This document shows positions 1 through 11,199 of a stretch of 64,000 bases of DNA, in pieces (within the stretch, counting starts at the first letter, position 1; each line of letters opens with the position of its first letter). A program made the position numbers and the translations under genes. The stretch comes from Achatina immaculata (lineage: Eukaryota > Mollusca > Gastropoda > Stylommatophora > Achatinidae). The stretch spans positions 15,811,696-15,875,695 of the forward strand of contig CM019721.1 in NCBI GenBank assembly GCA_009760885.1. The letters run 5' to 3'. The notes under the pieces were generated by a model. That model ran no database searches and was not told the DNA's origin. It saw only the letters and a list, made by a program, of their open reading frames with translations.

Positions 1-611
1 TTCCCTATAGGCTCCATCATAACGAAAATATGCTACAAATAACATTTTACGGTCTTAAAAATGTGTTTTTAAAAGTTTTTCTTAGATAGAAAATGTATTT
101 ATCGTAATGCCATTATATTCCACATATTCCCTAGGTTCTGTTACTTGACTCCATGTGGCAGTGGAGTCCAGACTCCAGAACAAGAGTGCCCAAACCATGC
201 GGACCTTATACGAGAGACATGGCCACAGGACATGAGCTTAGGGCAAAAGATTTAGGGCTCCTGTCAGGATCTGGAGAGGACTGGTAGCTTTTCCATGTCT
301 ACAGGGATCAAAATCTAATGTGACCAACAACCTCGAACGCAGAAGAAAAAGAAGTTACTTGACTCTTAGTGATCTATGTCAGTTGCGTAACTGTCTGGTG
401 AAAGATAATCGGGTGCCTCATTTATTACAATGGAACCAGAGTCTCAGTGAGAAATTTTGTAAGTCAATGAGCATTCCCCGCTTATTCGTTTTTATTCACT
501 ACGGGCCCGGAAGCCTCCAGGCTCACATTTATAAAAAGGGAAAACCATCCAGGCCCCAAAAATAAAATGTGTATACCGGCTTGACCTCTTCTCCGAGCAA
601 TCATATTTTGA
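1..611. other. No recognised gene; one short dispersed repeat inside
   Basis: I see no gene in this stretch apart from the repeat fragment at 230-355. An open frame of 81 codons at 320-565 begins inside that repeat and resembles no family I know, so I do not call it a gene. Confidence 0.4.
230..355 (+). repeat. 3' end fragment of an AAG-tailed retroelement (family G)
   Basis: About 100 bp here matches the reverse complement of 54962-55065. Both contain a 'ctctccagatcctga'-like core and a terminal 'cctcgaacgcagaag' block followed by an A/G-rich AAG tail. A shared 3' terminus with a simple-repeat tail is the normal form of a 5'-truncated non-LTR retroelement. No reading frame could be assigned, so the family is unnamed. 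Confidence 0.45.
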
Positions 612-1815
612 CTAGAAAAATATAGGAATAGCTTTATTACTTAACTACTACAAAGTTGTGACGTTTTGGCGTGAGCCTTAATCATACAGCAACATACAGG
701 ACGAAGAAATAGAAAGAGGAGATAAAGTATAGATTCACATGAATACTATTAAAAGGAAAAAAAGGGGAAAAATTTTTTTAAATTAAATAGAATACTTAGC
801 TGTAAAATGTAAGGTGTGGCTTGTCCTGCAGTGTGTGTCAGGAATGGATTTAGTAGAAGGTGGAGACTGTTTAAATGGAGGCCTGTGATATGTAGTCGGT
901 GGATTGTAACTGGGGGTGGTGGATGGGGAACCGGGGAGGGGAGAGAGAGAGTGATATAATGTTGACATAGCCAGGAGAAGTTGAAATAGATGATTAGGGA
1001 AGAGGGGTTGCAAAGTGATGCTGTGAGGAGGTTTGACAAGTAAGAAGGGGTAGAGCTTAGTGGAGAGGTACTATAATGATTGAAGAGAATGTTAAGTGTA
1101 GCTGAACAGCGAGTGTAACCCATATGGCTCCAGCGTCCCATAGTTTTGAATGCAGCGGTTCTCAAGCGCCAGGCAGCTTGTGTCATCTGCGTAACATTGT
1201 TTGTTGGCTGTTACCAGAATATCAGATTTGCCTCTGTGGTTGGGGCCATTAAAATGATTTGGGACTGGTTTCGATGCATGCTGGGCGATGTCGTACAGAT
1301 GTTTTTGCATGCGGTCACATGATCTGAGGACATTCTCACTAATATACGTTATCCTGCATCTTTTGCTAGCGATGACATATATCACATTACGGGACGCGCA
1401 TGTGAATCCCTCATGAAGAGTGAGGATAGTTTTGGGAAAGGTAATCGTTTTCGTTTCCCAGACTACAGGGCAGGTAACATAGCTGGGGCGGTTACATTTT
1501 CTGGTGCCAACATATGTAAGGTTCTGCTTGAAGTGGCTGTGGACGAGATGTCTTTAAGGTTTGGCTCATGTTTGTATGCCAACAGGGGTGGATCAGAGAA
1601 TATGTCGCGAGTGTCGGGGTCGAGTTTGATTCCGAATTTATCTCCTCTCTCTATTTCTTCGTCCTGTATGTTTTTGTATGATTAAGGCTCGCGCACAACG
1701 TCACAACTTTGTAGTCGTTAAGTAATAAAGCTGTTCCTATATTTTTCCTAGTTTATACATTCTGGTATCACAGCTTTACTGCAGTGCTTCGTGTATAATT
1801 ATATACTTATACAGT
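612..1815 (-). mobile_element. Truncated Penelope-like element with inverted pseudo-LTRs
   Basis: Both ends carry the same ~110-bp block in inverted orientation (about 615-720 and 1655-1760). Each has the 'gagccttaatcatac' and 'aataaagctgttcc' landmarks that also border the larger Penelope-like element at 45786-50680. Between them, on the minus strand, lie the end of the RT region and a GIY-YIG nuclease. Most of the RT is missing, so this is a 5'-truncated copy. Inverted pseudo-LTRs are a known property of Penelope elements. Confidence 0.75.
1092..1650 (-). pseudogene. Penelope-like element GIY-YIG endonuclease, broken
   Basis: Reading from 1650 downward, the product starts with the RT-to-nuclease linker (a 'LDPDTRDIFSD'-type segment shared with 48090-48150). 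It then shifts frame into a GIY-YIG-like domain at 1092-1400. The line 'NVIYVIASKRCRITYI' is the first nuclease strand; the tyrosines are kept, but the glycine before the second motif is replaced. A downstream 'PNHFNGPNHRGKSD' block and a conserved tail with 'ENRCIQNYGTLEP' follow. In intact elements this nuclease nicks target DNA to prime reverse transcription. Frame breaks before the domain make it non-functional here. Confidence 0.7.
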
Positions 1816-2071
1816 AATTATCATATTTATTAAAAAGAAACTATAATATATTTTCAGCCATTGCGAGATGTGAATTTTTTTTACTTTTCCTTATAAATAG
1901 TATCACTAGACTTCTTTCTACGTCGGAAGAAAGATTCTCTTCTCCAGCTGTAGTTAGGCTGTTGCTAATGTTTTTTTATTTTATCCAGCTGATTTACAGC
2001 TATTTTCCTTGCGCCGTCCTTTCTAGTTCAGTTCATCTGAACGAGCGTCTCTTTTAGTTCAGATATGGTTA

Positions 2072-2367
2072 TATACTACAGGAGCTTAATATTGAAGAAG
2101 GCTGGCTAGTGAAGAGGATTAAAGAGAGAAAACTTAAATATTTTGGCCACATTAAACGTCATGATACTTTGGAGAGGACCGTATTGGAAGGATACATGGT
2201 GGGAAAAAGAAAAAGAGGAAGACCGAGACGAAGATGGCTGCAGGACATCGTTGATGATCTGGAAATGGATGCAGCAGCAGCAGGCCATCTTGCTCACAAC
2301 CGAGAGGCCTACAGAAGTGCTGTTTGGGAGGCAAAGTTCCGCAAGGGACAAGCAAAGGAATGAATGA
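2072..2367 (+). mobile_element. Family B RTE-like 3' fragment
   Basis: The frame at 2109-2363 gives the family B C-terminus: 'KRIKERKLKYFGHIKRHD', a basic 'GKRKRGRPRRRW' block, and 'FRKGQAKE' before the stop. A GAAT tail follows. The 7-bp sequence atggtta flanks the insert at 2065-2071 and 2368-2374 as a possible TSD. Only the last ~90 codons of the reverse transcriptase protein remain. Confidence 0.8.
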
Positions 2368-2374
2368 ATGGTTA

Positions 2375-3340
2375 GGGTGTAGATTAATTTTTACATTGTC
2401 ATTCGTCAGTATTCATCTATAACAAATTTCAAGATTTAATGATTGATACAACAGAAATGAAAATAATATTTTATGATTTAAAAAAATAAAACAAATGCTC
2501 CCTTTCCGGTTGGTTACTATCTTGTTGAGACTGTATGTGACGTTATTATCCTTCTTTGTTTTTCAGAGTAATTTAGCGTAAAGGAGGCAGAGGGTGGGCC
2601 ATTCTTTGACATGTTGTGAAGTATTCTCAAACAGTGTGTGTACTTAATATTGTATTTCAAACTCTCGTTTACTGCCTTTCACATCTGTTTCTCTTGATTC
2701 TGTTTTAACTATTAAATCTTAAAATTACATTTACATTATACTAAATTAGATTAAATTTAGATTAGGTTAGGTTAGATTAGATTAGATTTAGATTAGATTA
2801 AATTAAATTAGACTAGATTAGATTAGATTTAGATTAGGTTAGATTAGATTAGATTGTAAGTAGCATGATTTGGCCACAACAAGAGAAATATACGACATTT
2901 CCATGAAATATACTGTAGCTATAATACCGGAGAGAAATAAAACGTCATTTTAACTTCTAGATAGTGATATGATCTTTGATGGCCCCATCTGGCCGCACTA
3001 GAGAGTATATGACATGAGATTCCAGTCAATCTCCCAGTCACATTCAATCGGATCGTGAAGTACGGCCAAATTACACCTTAAATGGTCATTCCGTCTATTT
3101 CATCGACTTGCTTCACACCGATCCTAAAACTGACAGCACAGGGTCAGGTAAGACATAATTAATTAACATAAAGGTTCAAAATCAGACTCCGGAATCACTG
3201 CATTCTGAACAGTTCTATACATCTTTCGCTGCATACCGCAGCATCAATTCAAGAGTGTGTTTGGTAATAGTTCCCATCAAGTGTTGTTTTCTTTACGATG
3301 CGTTTTCTGCCACACAGTTCAGATTTCCTACCAGCACCCT
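2375..3340. other. Non-coding stretch with TTAGA-type simple repeat
   Basis: No gene seen. At about 2740-2855 the sequence is a degenerate array of TTAGAT/TTAGGT units, a low-complexity tract rather than a telomere array because the units vary in length. The rest is AT-rich unique sequence. Confidence 0.5.
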
Positions 3341-3344
3341 TAGT

Positions 3345-3594
3345 TATAGAGAAAACTTAAATATTTTTGGACACATTAAACGTCATGAGAATTTAGAGAA
3401 GACCGTCTTGGAAGGGTACATAATGGGAAAAAAGAAAGAGAGAAAGACCAAGGCGAAGATGGTTGCAAGACATCACTGATGATCTGCAAATGGATGCATC
3501 AGCATCAGGACATCTTGCTTACAACCGAGAGGCCTACAAGTGAGCTGTTAGGGAGGCAAAGTTCCGCATGCAAATGACTGACTGACTGACTGAC
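3345..3594 (+). mobile_element. Family B variant 3' fragment with GACT tail
   Basis: The segment translates, with frame breaks, to the family B end ('IKRHENLEKTVLEGYIMG'). It then runs into four GACT units at about 3575-3594 instead of the usual GAAT. The array at 43412 shows a similar tail variant (CAGT on the plus strand). It is 5'-truncated and inactive. Confidence 0.7.
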
Positions 3595-3639
3595 CCTCAG
3601 TTTGTCCTAGCTCCAGCAATCACTTCACGATTATATGAA

Positions 3640-4921
3640 TCTTTCATTTTCCGCCAGTGTTTTTTAATATGGCTTTAGCAATGTCACATTTGTCCATTCT
3701 CAGCGTGTAATTTACTTTAGCCTGTCCAGGAAGTATATATGCAAATTCTATGCCATGTCCCCTTGACAATAAAGGTACTATATGCTCATCACATTTGACT
3801 GGGTTAACAGATGCACCCACTCTTATCGAAGCAAACTCTGTTAATCCATCGCAATGAGATCATGAACTACTTCATGAGCAACTAGCCATTCCATCGCCGC
3901 CGACATAGCCTCAATTTCCATTCGCATGCTTGATGTGGTGACTTCTAAGTCTCCCGAAACCTGTGCTACTACTATTCCATTGCGGTAGACAACAAAACCC
4001 CAACCATTTCTACTGTTTCGAGACACTGAGCCATCTGTATATATTACCGTGTTGGAAGATCCATGGTTATGTTGGATGAGATCGTGAACCCAAAGATTTA
4101 GCTGCCCTTTGTGCCCAGTGTCGACATTCATTGCTCTTCTGTTAGCTGAGGTCGATCCTGTATCCGTAACCAATCATCACCTTTAGGCACCTCATCTAGA
4201 TCATACACTGATATTAATATATCCTCAGCCTCAGCCATCCATTATCTGCATCGTCTGATGTGTCTGCCCCAGCTCATTATGGACAGGATGGTCATTCATG
4301 CCAACAATTCCTTTACTTGAGCATACTTGTGTTTTGACCTCACACTCAGCATATCAAACATAAAAGCGCATGGTCGCTACAGAAGTATCCCTGGTGCAAC
4401 CCAAGACCACCCTCATTGTTTCGTGTTGTACACGCTCTAGTCTGTTCAGCTGTGCATTTGACAAGATGAGTGGGCCTAGACCATACTCAAATGGTGACAT
4501 CTACTGCCTTTATCACCAAGAATAGAATGCGCTGTGGAAAATTAGCTGCAGCCATTAACCTAACTGCTTCCAACGCTTTTCTGTCCTTTAGTATTACTTT
4601 GTGCACATGTTGTGCAAAGAAAAAGGGTCGATCAAATGTGATCCTTAGATATCGCATGAAATGTGTTCTCTTAGTATCTTGTCTCCGACACTTCACAATC
4701 GGAATTTCAGATCTTACAATTCTGTTATTTAATGAGCACCACAGGATGTTAGCTTTTTCAGAGTTTTACCACCGCAATGTTATCCTCACACCAGCCTGTT
4801 ATCTGATCCACCCTCTTCTGTTCCCTTGTGGCTAGTTCCTCTCTAAACCTCCCATGGTCATATATCGTCAGCTTAGGTCAGCGTTCGCCCAACACCATTC
4901 CCAAATAACAGCACAATGGCA

Positions 4922-4961
<40 letters not shown>

Positions 4962-5465
4962 TGAATAACACATACGACAAGGGAAACCCTTGTGGCAGCC
5001 CTGTTAGCAATGATTCTGGGCTTTGAGATCATGATCTGTATCTTAAGGCATCTGATTACCTTAACACCATTGAAGCTATCCATCGAACTAATATTGCATC
5101 TGCCCCAAACTCCATCAAATGTGTCAACAGCGTTGTATGTATAATCCACTCTGTTGTATGCATCCTCAAGATCAAGTGCCACAACTACGGTTTCCTTTTT
5201 TTCTCTGGAATCTCTCATATACATCATACGCCAGGATCGCCGTGTTATCGGTTATATATCCTCCTGTACGATAACCTCCTATTGCATTCGGTAGCAGCCA
5301 ACTTATCTCTAAACGTTTGATAGTGGCCTGGTTAATTGCCACCAACCTACCACACATCTCAAATTTCCACTGAAACATTCCCAACACTTTACTACACACA
5401 CTCATGGACACAACTTCATACAAGTCATAGCTAAGTGCTCTATTAATTTTTTTTAACATTCATAT
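3640..5465 (-). mobile_element. I-clade-like LINE relic: RT followed by RNase H
   Basis: Reading from 5460 down, broken frames give an RT with a 'GGYRTGGYITDNTA' region, then 'ALDLEDAYNRVDY' (motif A with its aspartate), then an RT thumb segment 'YLRITFDRPFFF'. An RNase H type I domain follows at 3841-4173, with 'VIYTDGSVSRNSRNGWGF' holding the first catalytic aspartate and 'MRMEIEAMSAAMEW' the second-site glutamate. RT followed by RNase H with no LTR fits the I-clade group. Several stops and frameshifts and a (TA)n tract at 4923-4959 break it. Similar pieces lie at 21840-22480 and 32690-33190. Confidence 0.7.
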
Positions 5466-5489
5466 TTGTCTTACAGCATTCTTGTAAAT

Positions 5490-5615
5490 GTATAGTTTAT
5501 TTTCTTTCCCTATTTTTTGTCTCCGTATTCGTGTACGATTAAGGTACACATTGAAAAATCATAAATATGTGCTAGTTGATTAATAAAGCTGTTTCTAAAA
5601 GTAGAATAGTTATTT
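5490..5615 (+). repeat. Penelope-like pseudo-LTR fragment
   Basis: The order of landmarks (a 'ttctttccctattttttgt' stretch, 'cgattaagg', then 'aataaagctgttt') matches the right-hand pseudo-LTR ends at 1655-1760 and 50554-50680, at lower identity. It is a solo, diverged fragment. Confidence 0.5.
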
Positions 5616-6530
5616 CTTAAATAGTTTTAACATGTTATTACAGTTGAAATGACAATATAGTTTTTTTAAAGATGGACTTAAGTACCACACTGACGAAGTC
5701 AGTGATTATTTATGTACAAACATTTACCAAAGAAGGAAAGCTTTGGGAAAAAATTGGTGAATAATGATGCACGGATAGAGTAGACTAATATACCTGGACA
5801 GCGAAACTCCTTGTATGTTATTGGAGGGGAAAACAGTGTCCCGCTAGATATAAAGAACCATATTTAGTGAGGAACCTAAATGTCACTTAATGGATCTGTG
5901 TAAAGAAGAATGGAGATTCTATATTCATGAACTAGACATAGAGAAAGAGACACGAATTTGCAGAGAATCCACACATCATGTCGAAAACAGAAATAATTCG
6001 GATTACACTACACATGCGGTGAGTATTAGAGGAGTATTAGGCATGCATCTGAAGTTTTATGGTATTAGAAAACAGGTAGGGTGATTCAGATGCCAGGAAC
6101 ACAGACAAATGACTGTGCGCTCATCAGTACTCTTCATGTTGTAAACAAGATGGAAGAAGAGACTATAGGACATATAAACGTGTAGACAATTTATGCTTCT
6201 CAAAAACCAGCGCAGGAGAGAAATTTGAGAGATACTCAGAAAATACTTGATCGATTTCTGAAATTCAGAGATATACAAAAAAGTATGCACATCAGCTGTG
6301 GATTCCTCAAAATGGCATAGGAGAATTCTTCGAAGATAATAAGACAGAGGATGAAAAATCGGTCTATGCAAAGAAATGGCAAAGAGAAGTCAAAATAATC
6401 AATTTTTAAAGAGGAGCAAACGAAATCAACTTATTAATTAGAAGGAGGAGGCAAATAAGAAACAGTGAGGTGGGGACACACACAGAACAAAAGAATATAA
6501 AGGACCCATTTTAGACAAGAATTGCCTTTA
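5616..6530. other. No recognised gene
   Basis: Short open frames only (for example 64 codons from 5890). None resembles a family I recognise, and no repeat shared with the rest of the window was seen. Confidence 0.4.
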
Positions 6531-7545
6531 TTATCACTAATTCACAAAAGAGGCTTTATTACCAGTAATTCACATAAGAGGCTTTATTACCAGTAATTCA
6601 CATAAGAGGCTCTATTACCAATAATTCACATTCTTTCATTCATTCATTTGCATGTCCCTTGCAGAAATTTGTCTCCAAAACTGCACTCCTGTAGGCCTCT
6701 CGGTTGTGAGCAAAATGGCCTGCTGCTGCTGCATCCATTTGCAGATCGTCAACGATGTCTTGCAGCCATCTTCGTTTTGGTCTTCCTCTCTTTCTTTTTC
6801 CCATTATGTATTGTTCCAATACAGTCTTCTCTAAATTATCATGATGTTTAATATGTCCAAAATATTTAAGTTTTCTCTCTTTAATCCTCTTTACTAGCCA
6901 GCCTTCTTCAATATTAAGCTCTTGTAGTATAGATATATTTTTTTTCTTTTTTTGTGTCCACGATATTTGAAGAACTCTTCATTTATGTGCATTTATGTGT
7001 TTTTCAGCTGTTTTGTTAAGTGTCCAGGTCTCACAGGCATATGTTGCGATGGGAAAGATGCATGCCCTTAAAAATCTTATTTTTGTGGTTCTGTCTGCTC
7101 CTCCCCACAGATTCTTTAGTTGTTTTACTTTCTGAAAAGCAATAGATGTCCTTCTTTTAATTTCCCTGATTGTATCTCCATTATTAGTTAGTAGTGATCC
7201 AAGATATTCAAAACTCCCCACTTCTTCCAGTTTTTCTTCATTGATACATATTTCAGTTGCCTTGTTTGTTTTGTTAGTTGTCATCAATTTAGTTTTCTTT
7301 GCATTAAGTTAGAGGTTTTGCTCTTCGCTATTCTTACGGACTGACATAATTAGTTTTTCCATTCCTTTTTGTGTTGTGGAGAATAATTCACATAAGAGGC
7401 TTTATTACCACTAATTCACATAAGAGGCTTTATTACCAATGATTCACATAAGTGGCTTTATTACCCACTAATTCACATAAGAGATTTTATTACCACTAAT
7501 TCACATAAAAGACTTTATTACCAATAATTCACATACAATGGATGT
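6530..7545 (+). repeat. 31-bp minisatellite, split by a family B insertion
   Basis: Units of about 31 bp, with the core 'aattcacataagaggcttt' followed by 'attacca', run from 6530 to 6630 and resume from 7382 to 7545. The inserted piece (6631-7381) is bounded by the direct repeat aataattcaca (6620-6630 and 7382-7392), so the array was continuous before insertion. Confidence 0.85.
6631..7381 (-). mobile_element. Family B RTE-like copy inside the minisatellite
   Basis: Minus-strand reading gives 'EEVGSFEYLGSLLTNNGDT', the 'CETWTLNKTAEKHINA' block and the family B basic C-terminus, with frame breaks. The GAAT tail is at the low-coordinate end (about 6631-6650). An 11-bp TSD (aataattcaca) delimits it exactly. 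It is 5'-truncated, and catalytic RT motifs are absent. Confidence 0.85.
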
Positions 7546-8180
7546 TGACACCGATACTGAAGTGATAACGTCACAAGTGACTTGGGTAGTCAAATTTCAC
7601 TACTTTCAGCCCAAGACAAAACGAACCATCAAGATGTGGCAACATTCTTTCTTGTCGAAACCAAAGAAGTTATGTACAAATAGGCCGGAAAATTGATATT
7701 CATGCTCTTCTAGTAAAGTCCCAGTTTCAACATGTCCAGATACTGTCAACAACACTGTCCGAAGCAAATCTGTCAGTCTGATCTGCTTAGAACCACATGA
7801 AACCTGCAGTCAGGTAAAAGCATGGCGGTTTGCTCACATCGGGCGTGTTTTGATAGCATAACTCGCGGTCTCAACCGGCATATTGAGCAATTTTACAAAT
7901 TACGAACATGAGTTTGGACTGTCTTCCACATCCTACATATTCACTCGATCTCTTGTGGATGCACTAAGTGGGAAGGAGTTAATATGAACGAACAGATTAA
8001 AGAGGCAGTGCATGGTTGATTACAGGGTCAGTCAGAATATTTCTCTTTCGACGTGAAATCAAGACTTTAGTGAAACGGTTACAGATTTACCATGAACGTG
8101 GTTGTAGGGGGGGGGGAACTAAACTGAAAAGTGATAAGGATTTCGATCATATATGTACATTTTCGTTCTAGTTAAAAAAA
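7546..8180 (+). pseudogene. Mariner-like transposase relic (low confidence)
   Basis: Around 7895-8160 the frames give 'LDCLPHPTYSLDLLWMH' and, further on, 'IKTLVKRLQIYHERG'. These resemble the catalytic block and the C-terminal end of Tc1/mariner transposases (family pattern LPHPPYSPDL and a final KLV-R-KC-ER-GDY). A matching terminal repeat lies just downstream at 8544-8660, in the same family as the element at 52954-53970. Stops throughout; no active enzyme. Confidence 0.45.
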
Positions 8181-8204
8181 AATTAAGGTTACTTTTGACT
8201 CACC

Positions 8205-8251
<47 letters not shown>

Positions 8252-8264
8252 AGTACAGAGGATT

Positions 8265-8517
8265 GAAGTAAAGGGAATTAAAGAGAGAAAACCTAAATAT
8301 TTTAGACACATTAAACGTCATGATAATCTAGAGAAGACCGTCTTGGAAGGGTACATAATGGGAAAAAGAAAGAGAGGAAGACCAAGGCGAAGATGGCTGC
8401 AAGACATCGTTGATGATCTGCAAATGGATGCCGCAGCAGCAGGCCATCTTGTTCACAACCGATAGGCCTACAGGAGAGCTGTTAGGGAGGCAAAGTTCCG
8501 CAAGGTATATGCAAATG
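8265..8517 (+). mobile_element. Family B 3' fragment, unit 1 (repeated at 8736-8988)
   Basis: It contains the family B 'HIKRHDNLEKTVLEGYIMG' coding block with stops, then the 'ggcaaagttccgcaagg' end. No GAAT tail remains; the sequence runs into the mariner-like terminal repeat. The second copy at 8736-8988 is part of the tandem duplication. Confidence 0.7.
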
Positions 8518-8543
8518 AATTTTTATTTATATATATAAAATAG

Positions 8544-8660
8544 TGCGTTCCGAAAATAACTGTGCACTAACCCAGTGTCGATTCCAGTATCGTAGTGATA
8601 TCTTAATGACTGCGGTACCTAGCCAAATCTACCTGAGTATATTAATGTGTTGAAGCCTGA
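8544..8660 (+). repeat. Solo mariner-like terminal repeat (repeated at 9015-9131)
   Basis: About 115 bp beginning 'gtgcgttccgaaaataact' and ending 'gttgaagcctg'. It matches the reverse complement of the right end of the element at 52954-53970 (53860-53970) and, more weakly, its left end. It is the end of a DNA transposon whose body may be the relic at 7546-8180. Confidence 0.65.
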
Positions 8661-8662
8661 AA

Positions 8663-8718
<56 letters not shown>

Positions 8719-9133
8719 GAAAAGTACAGAGGATTGAAGTAAAGGGAATTAAAGAGAGAAAACCTAAATATTTTAGACACATTAAACGTCATGATAATCT
8801 AGAGAAGACCGTCTTGGAAGGGTACATAATGGGAAAAAGAAAGAGAGGAAGACCAAGGCGAAGATGGCTGCAAGACATCGTTGATGATCTGCAAATGGAT
8901 GCCGCAGCAGCAGGCCATCTTGTTCACAACCGATAGGCCTACAGGAGAGCTGTTAGGGAGGCAAAGTTCCGCAAGGTATATGCAAATGAATTTTTATTTA
9001 TATATATAAAATAGTGCGTTCCGAAAATAACTGTGCACTAACCCAGTGTCGATTCCAGTATCGTAGTGATATCTTAATGACTGCGGTACCTAGCCAAATC
9101 TACCTGAGTATATTAATGTGTTGAAGCCTGAAA

Positions 9134-9194
<61 letters not shown>

Positions 9195-9197
<3 letters not shown>

Positions 9198-9469
9198 AAT
9201 TATCTTTCTACTGTACTGGGGAATCCAGAATTTCAGTATCAGGTATCTTATAGCCAAAGTTTTGGTTCACGGGCCATCTATTCAGCTCATTATCTTCTCT
9301 TTCAGGAAGTTTTACAAGCAAGCCTTGGCAGCGCTGAAAGAGCAAATACTTTCAGGTGTGTTTTCTGCTGCGATGGTATTTGGAATCATAAACAAAGTAC
9401 TGCACCAATTAAAAGATATCACAAACACAGGAAAAATAACAATTGTAACAATAAAAAGAGTCATCTTAC
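9195..9469. other. Intron sequence, no feature recognised
   Basis: This region follows the SLCO exon at 9470 on the minus strand. Open frames exist on both strands, but the only coding signal I can support here is the exon itself. Confidence 0.4.
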
Positions 9470-9534
9470 CTATCAAAGTATCTATAAAAGCGCTAAAGCC
9501 AATAGCCAAAGGTTTGTCTTTCTCCTTCACAGAT
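9470..9534 (-). CDS. SLCO: SLCO/OATP exon (65 nt), after the Kazal region
   Basis: Minus-strand exon of an organic anion transporting polypeptide. It starts after a cag acceptor and ends at a G|GTAAGA donor. The product is 'SVKEKDKPLAIGFSAFIDTLI', matching the family segment in which RSFALG is followed by a membrane helix. The first base completes the arginine codon of the exon at 9950-10113, so the frame continues exactly. OATPs move bile salts, steroid conjugates and other organic anions across the plasma membrane. The next downstream exon (the usual R-x-P-x-P-I-x-F-G segment and last helices) was not recognised below this point and may lie outside the window. Confidence 0.8.
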
Positions 9535-9949
9535 CTGTTTGTATAGAAATTAATACAGACATGCTTTACTATCAACTTGGTAAATATATAGCAATTCATT
9601 GCATCCTTCGTATGTACATGTTGATTTACACTGTCAGGAACTATTTTTCGTCGCTTTAGCTGTATTACTACTCGAGCAAGCCACTTTTATCTTGAATAAT
9701 TTTTCAGTAAAAATAAGTTGATGTGTATACAGCATTAACAGTACACAACCTACGGACAGCTTTGAGATATTTACTTGGTGAAGTACTATTTATGTACCGA
9801 ATATTAAATAATCATGTAAAAATGATTAGAGACAATATATATAAATTAAATAACCGACAATTGTGGTTCAGAAAGAATCAAAGAGTGAGAAGAGGTGAAG
9901 TAGAAGGAAAGTGGTATTTAAATTTGTAATTTTGTATATATTAAAATAC

Positions 9950-10113
9950 CTCATAGTTACCACAAACGTTGGCATTATCACCAAGGTAGAGAAAAATATT
10001 CCAACAAAAGACAGTGCAAGATAAGGATACAGTGTACTGCAATCCTGATCACATAGGCCAGTCACAGCTGTCTGGGTCTCATTTGTAGTTAGACAACTGC
10101 AATTAATGAAGGT
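9950..10113 (-). CDS. SLCO: SLCO/OATP exon: end of Kazal loop and a membrane helix
   Basis: The 164-nt exon lies between a ttgacag acceptor (exon starts at 10113) and an ATGAG|GTA donor. It encodes 'TFINCSCLTTNETQTAVTG', then 'CDQDCSTLYPYL', then a hydrophobic helix of about 25 residues ending in TMR. Four cysteines continue the extracellular loop begun in the exon at 14671-14806, and the helix corresponds to the tenth segment of OATPs. It joins in phase 0 to the Kazal exon and in phase 2 to the 65-nt exon. Confidence 0.85.
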
Positions 10114-10545
10114 CTGTCAAAGAAAATTAGTGCTGATATAAATGCTGAGATGGGAAATTTATAATTTCACATTGTGTTTTGCTATTTTGGCTGCTTGTTT
10201 TCTACTTTAGTATTGTTCTTTGATGGCCTTTGCTCTCAGGTACTTTAGAACTCGCTATGGTTGTATAGATCCAAACCTGATTCACATTCGTTCGCGTAAA
10301 CGTTAAATATCTTTGTGTAACTGTGTGTGTGCGTATGTATGTATGTATGTGTCTATGTGTACTACGTACGTACTAAGCGTCACCCGCTTTACGGTTATGA
10401 AAGAAAATCATGGTCGAATGCTAGAATCTATCGACAGTAAGTGCAGTCTAGTTTTTTTTTTTAGCTTGTAGTTTAATTTTTGGCAATGAAAAATGTGAAT
10501 AATACACACAATATATTACTTGCGAATGCGTGTGGAAGATATACA
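10114..10545. other. Intron with a short (GTAT)n tract
   Basis: Intronic sequence of the SLCO gene. A short GTAT/GTGT tract lies at about 10325-10362. Nothing else recognised. Confidence 0.4.
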
Positions 10546-10559
10546 CAAACATAAACTGT

Positions 10560-10985
10560 CTCGCTTCTTTATGACCTTAATATGTACTGGCGTAGCGTTT
10601 TTAATTTCTTGTAATAATTTCTCGTAAACGTCAGCCACTATTGTACTGAGACACATTTTCTGGAATTTTGTCTTCAGAAAATACACATTTTCAATGATGA
10701 AGCCAGAATTTAATTACAATGTCCCAGGATTTTGCAAATAAATTGACAGGGTCTTCAAATTCAAGTTTTTTCATCACATCAACGATATTATTTCCTGAAT
10801 CCGTCGTTGCTGTCATCAACTTCTTCATTGCTTCCATTATGCTTTCGTCCATTTGCTGAAACAGTGATGTTATATTACATGGCAAACTATGTTCACGTAG
10901 TCACTTTTTAGTTCATCAATATCAAGGTGATTAGGTAGTTTATCAATAACATGAACTGGTTTTCTGGGGAAACTAAATCATGTAA
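10560..10985 (-). pseudogene. Tigger/Jerky-like (pogo group) transposase C-terminal relic
   Basis: Minus-strand frames give 'LPNHLDIDELKSDYVN' and 'MPCNITSLFQQMDESIMEA'. They correspond to the family pattern DNAPSH-...-LPPN-TSLIQPMDQGV that surrounds the last catalytic aspartate of pogo-type DDE transposases. 'PVNLFAKSWDIV' then fits the helix that follows. Frameshifts occur at about 10880. It is a dead fragment inside an SLCO intron. Confidence 0.6.
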
Positions 10986-11199
10986 GAAAATTCTTCACCG
11001 AGGAAAAAAAACTCATTAATAAGCTTATAACGTTGTTTTCGGGTCATTATAGGTAAATGGAAATTCATTAAAATTTATGAAGTCCTAGATTTTTTTAGGT
11101 TTAAAATTAATGTCGTTATTAAGCAGAGCTGCAATTAGGGGTAATGTTTGCAATTAATGTTAAAGGATTACGTGTAAGGTAAGGGTCAGTGTTAAGGTT

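Larger units (their letters stand above)
8200..9192 (+). repeat. 471-bp tandem duplication with (TA)n tracts
   Basis: The segment starting 'atgaaaagtacagaggattg' occurs at 8246 and again at 8717. Each unit holds the same family B fragment, the same mariner-like terminal repeat and a (TA)n tract. The tracts are at 8207-8245, 8667-8716 and 9137-9194. The two units look nearly identical, so the duplication is recent or an assembly effect. The (TA)n tracts are the likely site of the unequal exchange. Confidence 0.8.

Noticed and set aside
749..1186. 145-codon open frame on the minus strand
   Set aside because: It overlaps the Penelope-like nuclease in another frame and its untranslated region; its composition is low complexity.
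2741..2855. Interstitial telomere repeat
   Set aside because: Units vary (TTAGAT, TTAGGT, TTAGATT) and do not form a regular TTAGGG array.
3841..4173. Host RNase H gene
   Set aside because: It follows RT fragments on the same strand and is repeated at 21840 and 32690 as decayed copies, so it belongs to a LINE.
4920..4960. TATA-rich tract as a promoter
   Set aside because: It is a (TA)n microsatellite inside a LINE relic, like those at 8207, 9137, 35773, 39105 and 43986.
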